Below are positions 16,320 to 24,712 of a stretch of 64,000 nucleotides of DNA, piece by piece. Location: positions 1 through 64,000 of the forward strand of contig JAGNEZ010000028.1 in assembly GCA_018003015.1 (NCBI GenBank), in the 5' to 3' direction. A program made the position numbers and the translations under genes. Each line of letters opens with the position of its first letter. The stretch's first letter is position 1. The notes under the pieces are model-generated. The model made no database searches and was not told where the DNA came from. It worked only from the letters and a program-made list of their open reading frames with translations. The stretch is from Phycisphaerae bacterium (lineage in GTDB: Bacteria > Planctomycetota > Phycisphaerae > UBA1845 > PWPN01).

Positions 16320-17162
16320 TTATCGTTCGCGCGGCTGGGCACGCTCGGAACGCGGGCCCGCTCCGAGAGGTGCACCCGGCCCGGAGGTAAGATCTTCCTT
16401 TCGCCCCGCGCTCTCCTCAAACGTATCGGTCAGGTGCTCCAGTTCGTTTTCCACGAGCTGAGCCTTGTTGGCCTGCTGCTTCGCCAGCCGTTCTTTGGCC
16501 TTTTCGATTCGCCTCTGGAGATCGCGAATCTCCAGCTCGAGCCGGGCCTGGCGGACGTCAAACCGCTGTTCAAGTAACCGGCGGATCTTGATGCGGATGC
16601 TTTCCCTCGCCGCCTCGGACGGAGCATCCCGATACCCGCGCCGGCTCTCCATCAGTTTCATCTCGATCCGGTGTTCCTCGATGAGCTTGCCGCCCAGCTC
16701 GGGGTCGTTTTTCTGTATGCGCATGAGCCGCAGCAACGGCCAGGCGATCCGTTGCGGAACGCGGCCCGCCCTGAGCCGGTCACTCAGTTCGGGGAAGTGT
16801 TCCTTGATGAAGTCCTGCAGGCGTTCTTGCTCCTCGGCGGTCAGGAAGTCGCGATCGTCGCCGGCGTCGCCCGCACCGCCCATGTAACGCGGCCCCCGCG
16901 GTCGCTCCTCACCGGTCCCGGCAGCGGTCTGTTCCGAACGATCGCCGCGTTCACGCCAGCCTTCGCGTCGCCCGCGTGTTTCTCTCTTGCCGATGCCGTC
17001 GGGCTCAGGGTCGTCGCTACGCTTGGCCGCCGCCCGGTCGTCAGCCGACGGCGGTGTTGCCGGCTCACCCACCGAGGATTGAACCAGCCCGCCGGCAGCC
17101 CATACGCCGAGAACCGCGATCGCCAAGCCCCGTAACCAGTGCGATCCCCTCGTCGGTCTCAT
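16320..17162 (-). CDS. Exported helical protein of ECF cassette 2, function unknown
   Basis: 280 residues. A hydrophobic signal segment (LRGLAIAVLGVWAAGGLVQS) is followed by a low-complexity charged region (about 35-105) and a helical domain (LTAEEQERLQDFIKEHFPEL, about 105-170). A coiled coil of about 80 residues follows (DVRQARLELEIRDLQRRIEK, about 195-255). No catalytic motif. The gene is third in a minus-strand operon, and its ATG overlaps the stop of the membrane-protein gene (ATGA). Its position and layout (signal, linker, coiled coil) match the third gene of the other ECF cassette, though I see no obvious sequence similarity between the two. Confidence 0.72.
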   Translation of the reverse strand: MRPTRGSHWLRGLAIAVLGVWAAGGLVQSSVGEPATPPSADDRAAAKRSDDPEPDGIGKRETRGRREGWRERGDRSEQTAAGTGEERPRGPRYMGGAGDAGDDRDFLTAEEQERLQDFIKEHFPELSDRLRAGRVPQRIAWPLLRLMRIQKNDPELGGKLIEEHRIEMKLMESRRGYRDAPSEAARESIRIKIRRLLEQRFDVRQARLELEIRDLQRRIEKAKERLAKQQANKAQLVENELEHLTDTFEESAGRKEDLTSGPGAPLGAGPRSERAQPRER

Positions 17163-17791
17163 CCCACCGCTCCTGCTTGGGTGCTCTCCAGTCGGCCGAG
17201 AACATCGATCGGCCCGGATTCGAAGAGATCATCGATCCTCTCGCCAATATCGTCCAGCACGTCCTGGACACCGTCGTTCGCCGTTCGGGCCCGGCCGAGC
17301 CCCTCCTCCAGGCTCTCGAGATCCGTGTCGATCGCCGCGGTCAGCGGATCGCCGGCCCAGACGTTGTTTGCGGCCTCGACAAACAGGGTCAGCGGATCGA
17401 TACTCAGGGTGTACGATTTGGACTCATGGTCTGCGATACTGTTCGTCGGCCGGGAGCCTGGCCAGCCCGCCTGATGCAGGCACACCATGCCGATCACGAT
17501 GGTCGCGGCAGCCGCAACGGGAAGGCGGAACCGCCAGCGGCGGAAGGTGCCTGCCCAACCGCCCGATACCCGGCTCAGTTCGGCCCGTACCGCCCGGCAG
17601 ACGCGCGCCCGGGTGGCCGAGTCTGGAGTGGGTGAAGCCTGGTCGTCGAACCAGGCTTCGTTCAGCTCTCGCCGGACCGCAACTCCCAAACACTCCCGGG
17701 TGCCCGGCGGCGGCAGGACATCAAGCGAGTCGGACCAAGTCGTGAGCATGGCCTCGACTTCGTTCTCGAGTTGTCTCAGGTCCGGGTTCAT
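17159..17791 (-). CDS. Single-span membrane protein, probable anti-sigma partner (cassette 2)
   Basis: 210 residues. The N-terminal cytoplasmic portion (about 1-88) is rich in Glu and Arg and begins MNPDLRQLENEVEAMLTTWS. It is followed by a transmembrane segment (about 90-108, LPVAAAATIVIGMVCLHQAG) and a periplasmic tail that ends in acidic helices (LESLEEGLGRARTANDGVQD). The N-terminal part is large enough for an anti-sigma domain, but no zinc-binding motif is visible. Placement directly after the ECF sigma gene, with a 4-base overlap at both ends, is the main evidence for an anti-sigma role. Confidence 0.75.
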   Translation of the reverse strand: MNPDLRQLENEVEAMLTTWSDSLDVLPPPGTRECLGVAVRRELNEAWFDDQASPTPDSATRARVCRAVRAELSRVSGGWAGTFRRWRFRLPVAAAATIVIGMVCLHQAGWPGSRPTNSIADHESKSYTLSIDPLTLFVEAANNVWAGDPLTAAIDTDLESLEEGLGRARTANDGVQDVLDDIGERIDDLFESGPIDVLGRLESTQAGAVG

Positions 17792-18375
17792 GACTTCCGT
17801 GCCTCTTCGTCGTTCATCAGTTCCCGCAGCCGGCTCAGCCCTCGATGGGCCCGAGCCAGCGCCGTGCCCAATGGCGTGCCCATCACATCGGCGATCTCGC
17901 GAAAACTCATCCGCGAGAAATGCCGCAGCACGATCACCTCTCGCTCGCCGGCCGACAGCCGCTCAATCGCTCCCTGGAGCCGGTCAACCTGTTCGGATCG
18001 GGGCACCAGTTCACCAGGGTCCTCGGCCGACGGGTCGGGCAAACGAGCGAGCAGCCCCGCCTCCTCATCGCCCTCATCCTGATCCAACGCCGTCGTCCGA
18101 GCCCGCCGCGCCCGCCGCACCCGATCGCGGACCAGGTTGGTGGCGATCCGGAAAAGCCAGGCGTCGAATCGCCCATCGTGCTGGTACTCGCCAATCCGCC
18201 GAACCAGCCGCACGAAAAGATCCTGAAGCAGGTCATCAGCATCATCCCGCCGCCCCGTCAGCCGGTAGAAGTACCCATACAACCGGTCGCTGTACGCCTC
18301 GATGAGCACATCAAAGGCGCCAGGATCCCGCTGCTGGGCCCGGGCGATCACCTCGGCGATTCGTTCGGCTTCCAT
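17788..18375 (-). CDS. ECF RNA polymerase sigma factor (cassette 2)
   Basis: ECF sigma factor of 195 residues from ATG 18375 (an in-frame GTG lies at 18381). Region 2 (about 8-80) has AFDVLIEAYSDRLYGYFYRL, the core-binding DADDLLQDLFVRLVRRI and FDAWLFRIATNLVRDRVRRA. An acidic linker (about 90-120) leads to region 4 with AIERLSAGEREVIVLRHFSR and helix-turn-helix IADVMGTPLGTALARAHRGL. It is first in a three-gene minus-strand operon with ATGA overlaps. The protein differs clearly from the cassette 1 sigma factor, so the two are not a recent duplication. Confidence 0.95.
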   Translation of the reverse strand: MEAERIAEVIARAQQRDPGAFDVLIEAYSDRLYGYFYRLTGRRDDADDLLQDLFVRLVRRIGEYQHDGRFDAWLFRIATNLVRDRVRRARRARTTALDQDEGDEEAGLLARLPDPSAEDPGELVPRSEQVDRLQGAIERLSAGEREVIVLRHFSRMSFREIADVMGTPLGTALARAHRGLSRLRELMNDEEARKS

Positions 18376-18381
18376 GAGCAC

Positions 18382-18752
18382 GACAGCTTAGGGTATGAAC
18401 GCACCAGACACCAAGTCATTGCCGGACAGAAGGAAACGCGTCAAGCCGTCGTCCGTCCGAAGAGCCAGCACTGCGGTCGTTCGAGTGGAGCATTAAGCGT
18501 CACTGTTTTGCGTATGTGGGTACTTTGAATCCGCGGGTTTTGTGAACCCTGGGGCCACCTGGCTCAGCCCAAGCCGTCTTTCTGGCCCCCAAGCAGCAGC
18601 CACGAGGTGCGGTCTTTCGCCCGCGGTTCATCGGGCTGGGCCCGGTTCAGAACATGGTGTGCCACCCGGCGCCAAGTTGGGGGTATGTACAGTCGGGCTT
18701 GCCCGTGCAGTCTGGGCTGCCCACAGAGCCCTGAAGGTGGTATGCTGCGGAT
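18382..18752. other. Intergenic region, divergent, no gene seen
   Basis: 371 bases between the divergent ECF sigma gene and the small lipoprotein gene. No convincing gene. TATGCT (18741-18746) sits six bases before the ATG at 18753 and could be a -10 box for a leaderless transcript. The weak -35 at 17-base spacing is TGCCCA. Confidence 0.45.
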
Positions 18753-19121
18753 ATGGTAGGAATGCGTTGGATATGGATGTTATTGATTTGTCTGGCCGCC
18801 GGCTTGGCCGGCTGTTGTGATCCCAGGCACAAGCAGGCGGTGGCGGAACGCGTGGACGGCATGGCCAGCACCTTGCAGGCTCTGGGCAAGCACGAGATCC
18901 ACCGGGGCGAGAACCTTCGGAAGACGTCTGACTTGGCCGCCCAGGAATGTGGGGAGGACGTTGAGCGCATGTCGGAAGCGCCGGCGGCCATCAAGGAACG
19001 CATCGAGGAGGATCTTGAGCACTGGCGGGACCGGGAGCCCTATCGGCGGCGCGTGTTTCAGGAAGAGATCGAGGGCCACCCGGCAAACATCGAGCGTGAT
19101 CTTCCGCACGTTCTCTACTGA
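18753..19121 (+). CDS. Putative small lipoprotein, function unknown
   Basis: 122 residues. The signal IWMLLICLAAGLAGCC ends in a lipobox (LAGC), so the product is likely a lipoprotein. An ATG three codons in (18762) is an alternative start. The mature domain is helical and strongly charged (GKHEIHRGENLRKTSDLAAQ, IKERIEEDLEHWRDREPYRR). No motif points to a function. A small Cys-rich protein gene follows 54 bases downstream on the same strand. Confidence 0.7.
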   Translation: MVGMRWIWMLLICLAAGLAGCCDPRHKQAVAERVDGMASTLQALGKHEIHRGENLRKTSDLAAQECGEDVERMSEAPAAIKERIEEDLEHWRDREPYRRRVFQEEIEGHPANIERDLPHVLY

Positions 19122-19175
19122 GGTCGCCGACCGAGACCCGTCCGCCCGTATCCAAGCGGTCAGGAGCAGCGAATC

Positions 19176-19511
19176 ATGATCCAGTGCCGGGATTGCGAGC
19201 ATTTCGTCCGAGGCCCGGGAAGCCAAGCCGGCTTCTCGTGTGACCCCTTCTCGACCATCAAGGAACCCGAGTGCCTGGTCAAGTGGCAGCTGATCAAGCT
19301 GGACATGATGGTTCAGGCCTACCAAGCCACGGTCGAGGTTTACCGGAAGCTGGCCCCACTCCAGGAGAAGATGATTCGTCACATGGAGCGGGAGATGAAA
19401 GACATCGATGAGGCCGACAGCTGGAAGACCGATGCAGACGATGGGGATGATCCGACGGATGAGGACGACTCCAACGACGACGCCCGAGGCGGAGGTCGCG
19501 ATTGGCGGTAG
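19176..19511 (+). CDS. Small CxxC protein, possible zinc-binding, function unknown
   Basis: 111 residues with a good ribosome binding site (CAGGAGCAGCGAATC before ATG). Four Cys residues at about positions 4, 7, 22 and 33 (QCRDCEHF, GFSCDP, EPECLV) could bind a metal. They are followed by a helical segment (KWQLIKLDMMVQAYQATVEV) and a very acidic tail (DDGDDPTDEDDSNDD). No signal peptide, so cytoplasmic. The arrangement CxxC-x14-C-x10-C recalls small zinc ribbons, but I cannot name a family. Confidence 0.75.
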   Translation: MIQCRDCEHFVRGPGSQAGFSCDPFSTIKEPECLVKWQLIKLDMMVQAYQATVEVYRKLAPLQEKMIRHMEREMKDIDEADSWKTDADDGDDPTDEDDSNDDARGGGRDWR

Positions 19512-19560
19512 TTGCTCCGCGGCGGATCTCCGTACCGCACGATGATGTCGAGACAACAAA

Positions 19561-19594
19561 ACGAGCGCCCGAGAGGACTTTCCCGGGCGCTCGT
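19561..19594 (-). terminator. Strong bidirectional-type terminator hairpin
   Basis: Perfect 11-bp stem ACGAGCGCCCG/CGGGCGCTCGT with a 12-base loop, between convergent stops at 19511 and 19640. On the minus strand it is followed by TTTTGTTGTC, which makes it the terminator of the pseudopilin-like gene. On the plus strand the T-tract is weak. Confidence 0.82.
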
Positions 19595-19639
19595 TGGCTC
19601 ATTTGCCTGAACACAGGTCATGGAATTCGGCGGTCGAGC

Positions 19640-20764
19640 TCACGGCAGCAAAAGCGAATCCGTGTTCCAGGAGGCCCGGCCGCGAGTCAGGCCGTAGCTC
19701 GCATCGGTTGACGGCGACAGATCCGTCACCGGCGCGACACCCTTCTCATCCAGCGTGCCGTAGATGAAATCGTCATCTGCGCCGACCTTGGGGTTATTGG
19801 CCCACTTGGCGTGTCCGTCCAGGTAGGCCACGACCTGGCCCTCCGACTTGTGGTTTCGCGAGTTGACGCTGAACGCATTGCCGTTGTAGGTGCCCTTGCC
19901 CTTCCTGAGGGCGGCCATGAAATTCGCGCCACCGGTCTGATCGTTGATCGGGGGGGCAAAGCCGCCAACGCTGGTGTTCACCTTGTACTGGTATTCACCT
20001 CTTCCCCATTTTACCGGACCGCTGGAGGTGACCACGGGAGAAGCGATGAAGTTGGAGTAGGGACTGCGGTCGGCGGCAATGGCCTTGCGCGGGTCCTGGG
20101 TGCTCTTGAGCACGCTGCCATAGGTGGTCTGGTTGGCCGTATGACGCTGGGTAACCTGGAAGGAATAGCTGAAGTCGGTCATCTCGTTGGCTCCCGAAGG
20201 CGCCGTGGTCGAACCTCCCGCGTCCCACCCGGCATTCAGCTCGGTGTCAAAACCGCTGAAATCGTACATCTGGTACTGAGCACCCGTTGTGGGGTGCATC
20301 GGCAACGGTTCGCTGCCATTGGGTTTGTGTCGTAGCGTACCGGCGCTGGGGCAGGTGAACTGCTTGGGCTGCATGTAGGCCTTCTTGCCATTGATCAGGA
20401 GCAGGTAGGCTGCCCGGGTGGCGCTACGGGGTTCGTTGGCTCCGGTGCCGGACCAGCCGGTGGAGCCGGGGGCCTGATAGGCAGGGTAAGGCCGGATGTC
20501 GCCGACGATGGTGCATTTGGCCTTGGCGGCGGTGTCGACGATGCCGTTGTTCTGCGGCGTACTGGGGAGGGTGCCGGTGTACGACTCGGAATAGACCAGC
20601 GATTGCCGAGCGTAGAAGCCCAGGTTGGAGGCGCAGGCGGTTCGCCGAGCCGACTCGCGAGCCCGGTTCAACGACGGGAGCAGAATGCTGATCAGCAGGG
20701 CGATGATGGCCACCACGACCAGCAGCTCGATCAGGGTAAAGGCACGATGGTCTCGGTTTCGCAT
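19640..20764 (-). CDS. Type II pseudopilin-like protein (prepilin N-terminal methylation domain)
   Basis: 374 residues from ATG 20764, six to seven bases after AGGAGGA. The open frame extends to 21028 but the upstream part is not protein-like. The N-terminus is a class III prepilin signal: [20 protein letters not shown], with Glu five residues into the hydrophobic helix, and then the typical [18 protein letters not shown]. The C-terminus holds [18 protein letters not shown], resembling the H-X9-DG motif of planctomycete pseudopilin-like proteins. This large family is probably processed by a prepilin peptidase and displayed in the periplasm or at the surface. No secretion-machinery genes are nearby, as is usual for these dispersed copies. 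Confidence 0.92.
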   Translation of the reverse strand: MRNRDHRAFTLIELLVVVAIIALLISILLPSLNRARESARRTACASNLGFYARQSLVYSESYTGTLPSTPQNNGIVDTAAKAKCTIVGDIRPYPAYQAPGSTGWSGTGANEPRSATRAAYLLLINGKKAYMQPKQFTCPSAGTLRHKPNGSEPLPMHPTTGAQYQMYDFSGFDTELNAGWDAGGSTTAPSGANEMTDFSYSFQVTQRHTANQTTYGSVLKSTQDPRKAIAADRSPYSNFIASPVVTSSGPVKWGRGEYQYKVNTSVGGFAPPINDQTGGANFMAALRKGKGTYNGNAFSVNSRNHKSEGQVVAYLDGHAKWANNPKVGADDDFIYGTLDEKGVAPVTDLSPSTDASYGLTRGRASWNTDSLLLP

Positions 20765-21146
20765 GACAAATCCTCCTCGAATGAGTCCTGGTATCCAAAC
20801 GAGCGGGCTACTGTACCGCCCCGGACCAGGTTCGCCAACCCTTTTGGAGCCGACTTGGCCGAACCACAGTACGCCTGGGTGGTCAGGTCGGTTGCAGAAC
20901 GACAATTCGACCTTGCATCCCGCGTGCCAGCGAGACAGGCCGGTTTCCGGGTCAGGAGCCGTCTCTGCCCTGCGGGGCAGGGCTTCGGCGTGGTTGAAAC
21001 CAACCGGGGGGCGGTTGAAATGAACCAATTGACGGTCGGAGGCCTCGTGCTCCTTTCAGTCGTCTTTGACTTGCCGTCTGGACAACGCCAATAATCGGGT
21101 GGCGAGGCGTCGGTGTTGACGGCCTCGCCCGCGGCAGGGGGGACGC
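20765..21146. other. Divergent intergenic region, no gene seen
   Basis: 382 bases between the divergent pseudopilin-like and GH18 genes. Frames on both strands are open but not protein-like. GGCAGGGGGGACGC just before 21147 is the GH18 ribosome binding site. I see no clear promoter pair. Confidence 0.4.
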
Positions 21147-22883
21147 ATGCGCCATTACGCCATCCTCGGTTCGTTCCTTCTCTGCATCCTCTTGATATGC
21201 AAGGGATTAGGTGTTTCCTGGGTCGATGGGTGGCGGCTGCCGGCAGCCGCCGCCGGAGAGGTGAACTTCGACGGCCAGGATCTGCCCGAATCTGGCGAGT
21301 TGGCCACACTCCAGGCCCGGACGGGCGGACCGGGAGCCACGGTCTTCGGGTATCTGCCCTACTGGGAGAAGACCGCCGCGCTGCGTTATGACCTGCTGAC
21401 GCACGTCGCCTGCTTCTCGGTTGAAGCGAACGCGGATGGCTCGATCTCCAATTCCCACGGCTGGCCCTGGACCTCGGTCATCAGCACCGCCCATCAGAAC
21501 GGGGTCAAGGTGATCCTCGTGGTCACCCAGTTTGACCCTGACACGACGCTGGCTCTGATCACCAACGCGGCGGCCAAGAGCAACTTCTTCGTCAACCTCA
21601 AGGCGCTCATGCTGGCCGGTCAGTCGGACGGCGTGAACATCGACTTTGAGGGCAGCGGCACCTACCGTTCCCACATCAATGGTTTCATGGCCGACCTGAC
21701 CAGCTACCTGCACGCGGAGATTCCGGGCAGCGAGGTGACTTTCGCGGGCCCGGCGGTCAACTGGGGCGGCGGGTGGGACTTGGCCGGCTTGGCCAGCAGC
21801 TGTGATGGCATCTTCATCATGGGGTATGACTTTTACGGTTCGTGGAGTTCCACCTCCGGTCCGTGTGCGCCGCTGACCGGGGGCTCGTACAACATCACCA
21901 ACACGGTGTACACCCAGTACGAAGAGGTGACCCAGAACAACCCGCAGAAACTCATCCTGGGGGTACCCTATTTCGGCAAGCACTGGACGACGGCTACGTC
22001 GGATCCTCGCTCCGCCGTGAAGGCCTACATCGGTTCGGCCTTCTACTCATCCGCTCGGGCCCAAGCAGAGACATACGGCCTGTTATGGGACGCCGCTTCG
22101 CAGACACCGTGGTACCGCTATCACGATGGAGCCGACTGGCATCAAGTGTGGTTCGACAACGCGGACAGTATTCGGCTCAAGTTCCAGTTGGCGAAGAACG
22201 CGGGGCTGCAAGGCGTGGGCATGTGGGCGCTGGGCTATGACGCCGGTCGAACCGAGTTGTGGAACGTGATCCGTGACGAGTTTGTGCTCGCCTACCGGCC
22301 GGACCTGGACGCGACCCTGATTGCCCAGTCGTTTCCCCCGACCCTGACCTGTGGTGAGACTGCCGAGGTCTGGGTTGAGTACACGAATATCGGCGGCGAA
22401 GCGTGGAGCCAGGGTTTGGTGAACCTGGGCACGTGGAGTCCACAGGATCGGGCCAGTTCGTTCTACACCGAGGGTGATTGGATTGGCCGTACGAGGCCTA
22501 CCGGCATGGACACGGCCCGATGCGAGCCGGATGGCTCCTGCCGATTCACCTTCACGATCACCGCACCGAAGATGGCCGGTGTGTACAACGAGTCGTGGCG
22601 GCTGGTTCAGGAAGGAGCGGCCTGGTTCGGCGACACCGGGGCGACGTTCCAGATTACCGTGCTGCCTCTGCCGATTCCCGGCGATTTCGATGAGGACCGG
22701 GACGTGGACATGGAGGATTTCGCGTTCCTGCAGAAGTGCCTGAGCGGGTCGGGCGTCACCCCGAGCGCGGCCTGCGAGGCGGCCGACCTGAGCGGGGACG
22801 ACGATGTCGATGGTCAGGACGCACTGCTGCTCAAGTCATGCATGAGCGGATCGGGCATCGAAGGCAATCCGGACTGCCTGTGA
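21147..22883 (+). CDS. Secreted GH18-type glycosidase with NBR1-like and EF-hand modules
   Basis: 578 residues. Signal anchor (YAILGSFLLCILLICKGLGV), then a GH18 TIM barrel (about 65-385) with FGYLPYWEKT at strand 1 and the catalytic motif DGVNIDFE near 165, where Glu is the acid/base. The barrel continues with IMGYDFYGSWSS and GVGMWALGYD. GH18 enzymes cleave beta-1,4-GlcNAc chains (chitin, peptidoglycan), but this subtype can also be a lectin. An Ig-like NBR1-type domain (about 395-505: VWVEYTNIGGEAWSQG, WRLVQEGAAWFG) and two EF-hand/dockerin-type loops (GDFDEDRDVDMEDFAFLQKC, LSGDDDVDGQDALLLK) complete it. The next gene has the same C-terminal layout. Confidence 0.9.
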   Translation: MRHYAILGSFLLCILLICKGLGVSWVDGWRLPAAAAGEVNFDGQDLPESGELATLQARTGGPGATVFGYLPYWEKTAALRYDLLTHVACFSVEANADGSISNSHGWPWTSVISTAHQNGVKVILVVTQFDPDTTLALITNAAAKSNFFVNLKALMLAGQSDGVNIDFEGSGTYRSHINGFMADLTSYLHAEIPGSEVTFAGPAVNWGGGWDLAGLASSCDGIFIMGYDFYGSWSSTSGPCAPLTGGSYNITNTVYTQYEEVTQNNPQKLILGVPYFGKHWTTATSDPRSAVKAYIGSAFYSSARAQAETYGLLWDAASQTPWYRYHDGADWHQVWFDNADSIRLKFQLAKNAGLQGVGMWALGYDAGRTELWNVIRDEFVLAYRPDLDATLIAQSFPPTLTCGETAEVWVEYTNIGGEAWSQGLVNLGTWSPQDRASSFYTEGDWIGRTRPTGMDTARCEPDGSCRFTFTITAPKMAGVYNESWRLVQEGAAWFGDTGATFQITVLPLPIPGDFDEDRDVDMEDFAFLQKCLSGSGVTPSAACEAADLSGDDDVDGQDALLLKSCMSGSGIEGNPDCL

Positions 22884-23071
22884 TCGGCCAGTGCAGCTGG
22901 GCTATTCACCGTGATTGGGGCGCGGAGCATCGATCCCTTGGCTTGGTGGAAGTTGACTGTCGCTGAGGGTACTTTCCAGTTATCATTACTTCGCAGGAAT
23001 GCGATCAGGAAACTGAGCCTGTGCCCGCGGGTCACTGCAGCCAGCACCGTTCGTTTGGGGGAAGAAGGCGT

Positions 23072-24412
23072 ATGCGAGCCTACGGATTCCATGGCCTGAA
23101 GAACCGGCGATTGGTCAGGTTGTCGCTCTTGCTGCTTCGACAGCTGTTCGCGGGCTCGTCTCTGCTCACTTTGCTCGCCGGTACCGGCGTTGAGGCCACG
23201 GCCATACGGATCATGCCGCTGGGCGATTCCATTACCGTGGGAGTCGGCGACGATAGCAACGGGGGCTATCGCGGCCCCCTTTATCAGATGCTCATCAGCA
23301 CGACGTCCGCGGTGGATTTTGTCGGCAGCCAGATCGGGGGCACGATCACGGACCGCAACCATGAAGGGCACAGCGGCTGGCGGGCTGACCAGATACGGGA
23401 CAGCATTCCCGGTTGGCTAACGGCCGCGCCCCCGGACATCATTCTTCTTCACATCGGCACTAACGACATCACCCAGGGGCAACAGGCGCCCGGCACGGTG
23501 ACCGAGATCGGGGAGATCCTGGATTTCGTCGACTCGTACGAGACGAACCACGGCACCCCCATTACCGTCGTCCTGGCCCGTATCATCAACCGCAGCAACT
23601 CCCTGGATGCTCTGGGCCTGGAGACCACCGCCCTCAACACCTCGATCGCGTCCATGGCTGCCGCCCGGATCGCCGCAGGTGATCGGCTGGTGGTGGTTGA
23701 CCACGAATCGGCCCTTTCCTATCCCGGTGACCTGGCCGATTCTGTTCATCCCAATCCCAGCGGTTACCAGAAAATGGCAGCGGTCTGGTACGAGGGGCTA
23801 CAGCCGCTGCTCAGAAACAGAGGAGAGTTCGTCAGCGACACCATCCCGAGAGCGATGGTGCCGGGCACGATCTATGAATGCAGCGTGACCATGCACAACT
23901 CCGGCCTCGAGGCCTGGCTGTGCTGGCCGGCGGGAACCATGCTGACCATAGGGCAGACTGCTGGGCCAATAGCCCACAAGCTGATTCCATACCCCTACTA
24001 CGAGGTCTACACCAATCCCTGCCAGATCGACGTTGGCCGGGAATGCACTTTCCCCTTCACCGTCAGCGTGTCAGCGGATACGCCGTTCGGGGATTACGAA
24101 ATCAGCTGGCAGATGAAGGACGGCAGCGAGTGGTTCGACAGTGGCGGACACAGCGCCGTCTTCCGCAAGACGGTCGCCGTCAGGCCGTATCCCTTCTACG
24201 CTGGGGATTTCGACGACGACGGGGATGTGGACCAGGAGGATTTCGGACATCTCCAGGCCTGCCTCTCGGGTTCACGTGACCCACAGAATGACCCGCGCTG
24301 CGCCGATGCCCACCTCGACAGGGATTCCGATGTGGACCAGCAGGACCTGGCTGTCTTCCGCCGATGCTCGAGCGGAGCGGCCTATCGACCCGATTCGAGC
24401 TGCATCCAGTGA
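23072..24412 (+). CDS. Secreted SGNH/GDSL hydrolase with NBR1-like and EF-hand modules
   Basis: 446 residues. ATG 23072 follows GGGGGAAGAAGGCGT. After the signal region (VRLSLLLLRQLFAGSSLLTL) comes an SGNH esterase domain (about 45-250). Block I is IMPLGDSITVG with the nucleophile Ser, block III LLHIGTNDITQ, and block V DSVHPNPSGYQKM with Asp and His. Such enzymes deacetylate or de-esterify polysaccharides, and the substrate is unknown. An Ig-like NBR1-type domain (about 265-370, ending ISWQMKDGSEWFDSGG) and two EF-hand dockerin-type loops (GDFDDDGDVDQEDFGHLQAC, LDRDSDVDQQDLAVFR) follow. The module order is the same as in the GH18 gene 188 bases upstream, suggesting related targeting and possibly joint action on one glycan. 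Confidence 0.9.
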   Translation: MRAYGFHGLKNRRLVRLSLLLLRQLFAGSSLLTLLAGTGVEATAIRIMPLGDSITVGVGDDSNGGYRGPLYQMLISTTSAVDFVGSQIGGTITDRNHEGHSGWRADQIRDSIPGWLTAAPPDIILLHIGTNDITQGQQAPGTVTEIGEILDFVDSYETNHGTPITVVLARIINRSNSLDALGLETTALNTSIASMAAARIAAGDRLVVVDHESALSYPGDLADSVHPNPSGYQKMAAVWYEGLQPLLRNRGEFVSDTIPRAMVPGTIYECSVTMHNSGLEAWLCWPAGTMLTIGQTAGPIAHKLIPYPYYEVYTNPCQIDVGRECTFPFTVSVSADTPFGDYEISWQMKDGSEWFDSGGHSAVFRKTVAVRPYPFYAGDFDDDGDVDQEDFGHLQACLSGSRDPQNDPRCADAHLDRDSDVDQQDLAVFRRCSSGAAYRPDSSCIQ

Positions 24413-24712
24413 GACTATCTCCAGGTTATGCATCGCCACGGTAGAGGTGGATGGTGGGCTGTGGGTCACCGGGTTCTTGGGGCGACATGCCTCGATTGGG
24501 CAGGCAGGTTTCGCCTTCTGGCTTTGTTCATGGCCCGGCTCATCCGGCTTGACCTTGGCGGGGACCGCCGGGCGGTGATCCACTCGTCGGTGTCCTTGCG
24601 GGCCTGCCGACCTTGCCGACTTGGTCCGCTTGGATTATGGTCCTTTCGGCGAACGCAGCCGTACGGCCCGTTGCGCCACGGCCCATCAGCAACGATTCGG
24701 GAGATTCCGTTC
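24413..24712 (+). other. Intergenic region, no gene seen
   Basis: 300 bases between the SGNH gene and the PQQ-type propeller gene. Open in the frame of the downstream gene but with Arg/Trp/Cys-rich, non-protein-like translation. The only recognisable element is the ribosome binding site CGGGAGATTCCGTTC just before 24713. Confidence 0.4.
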
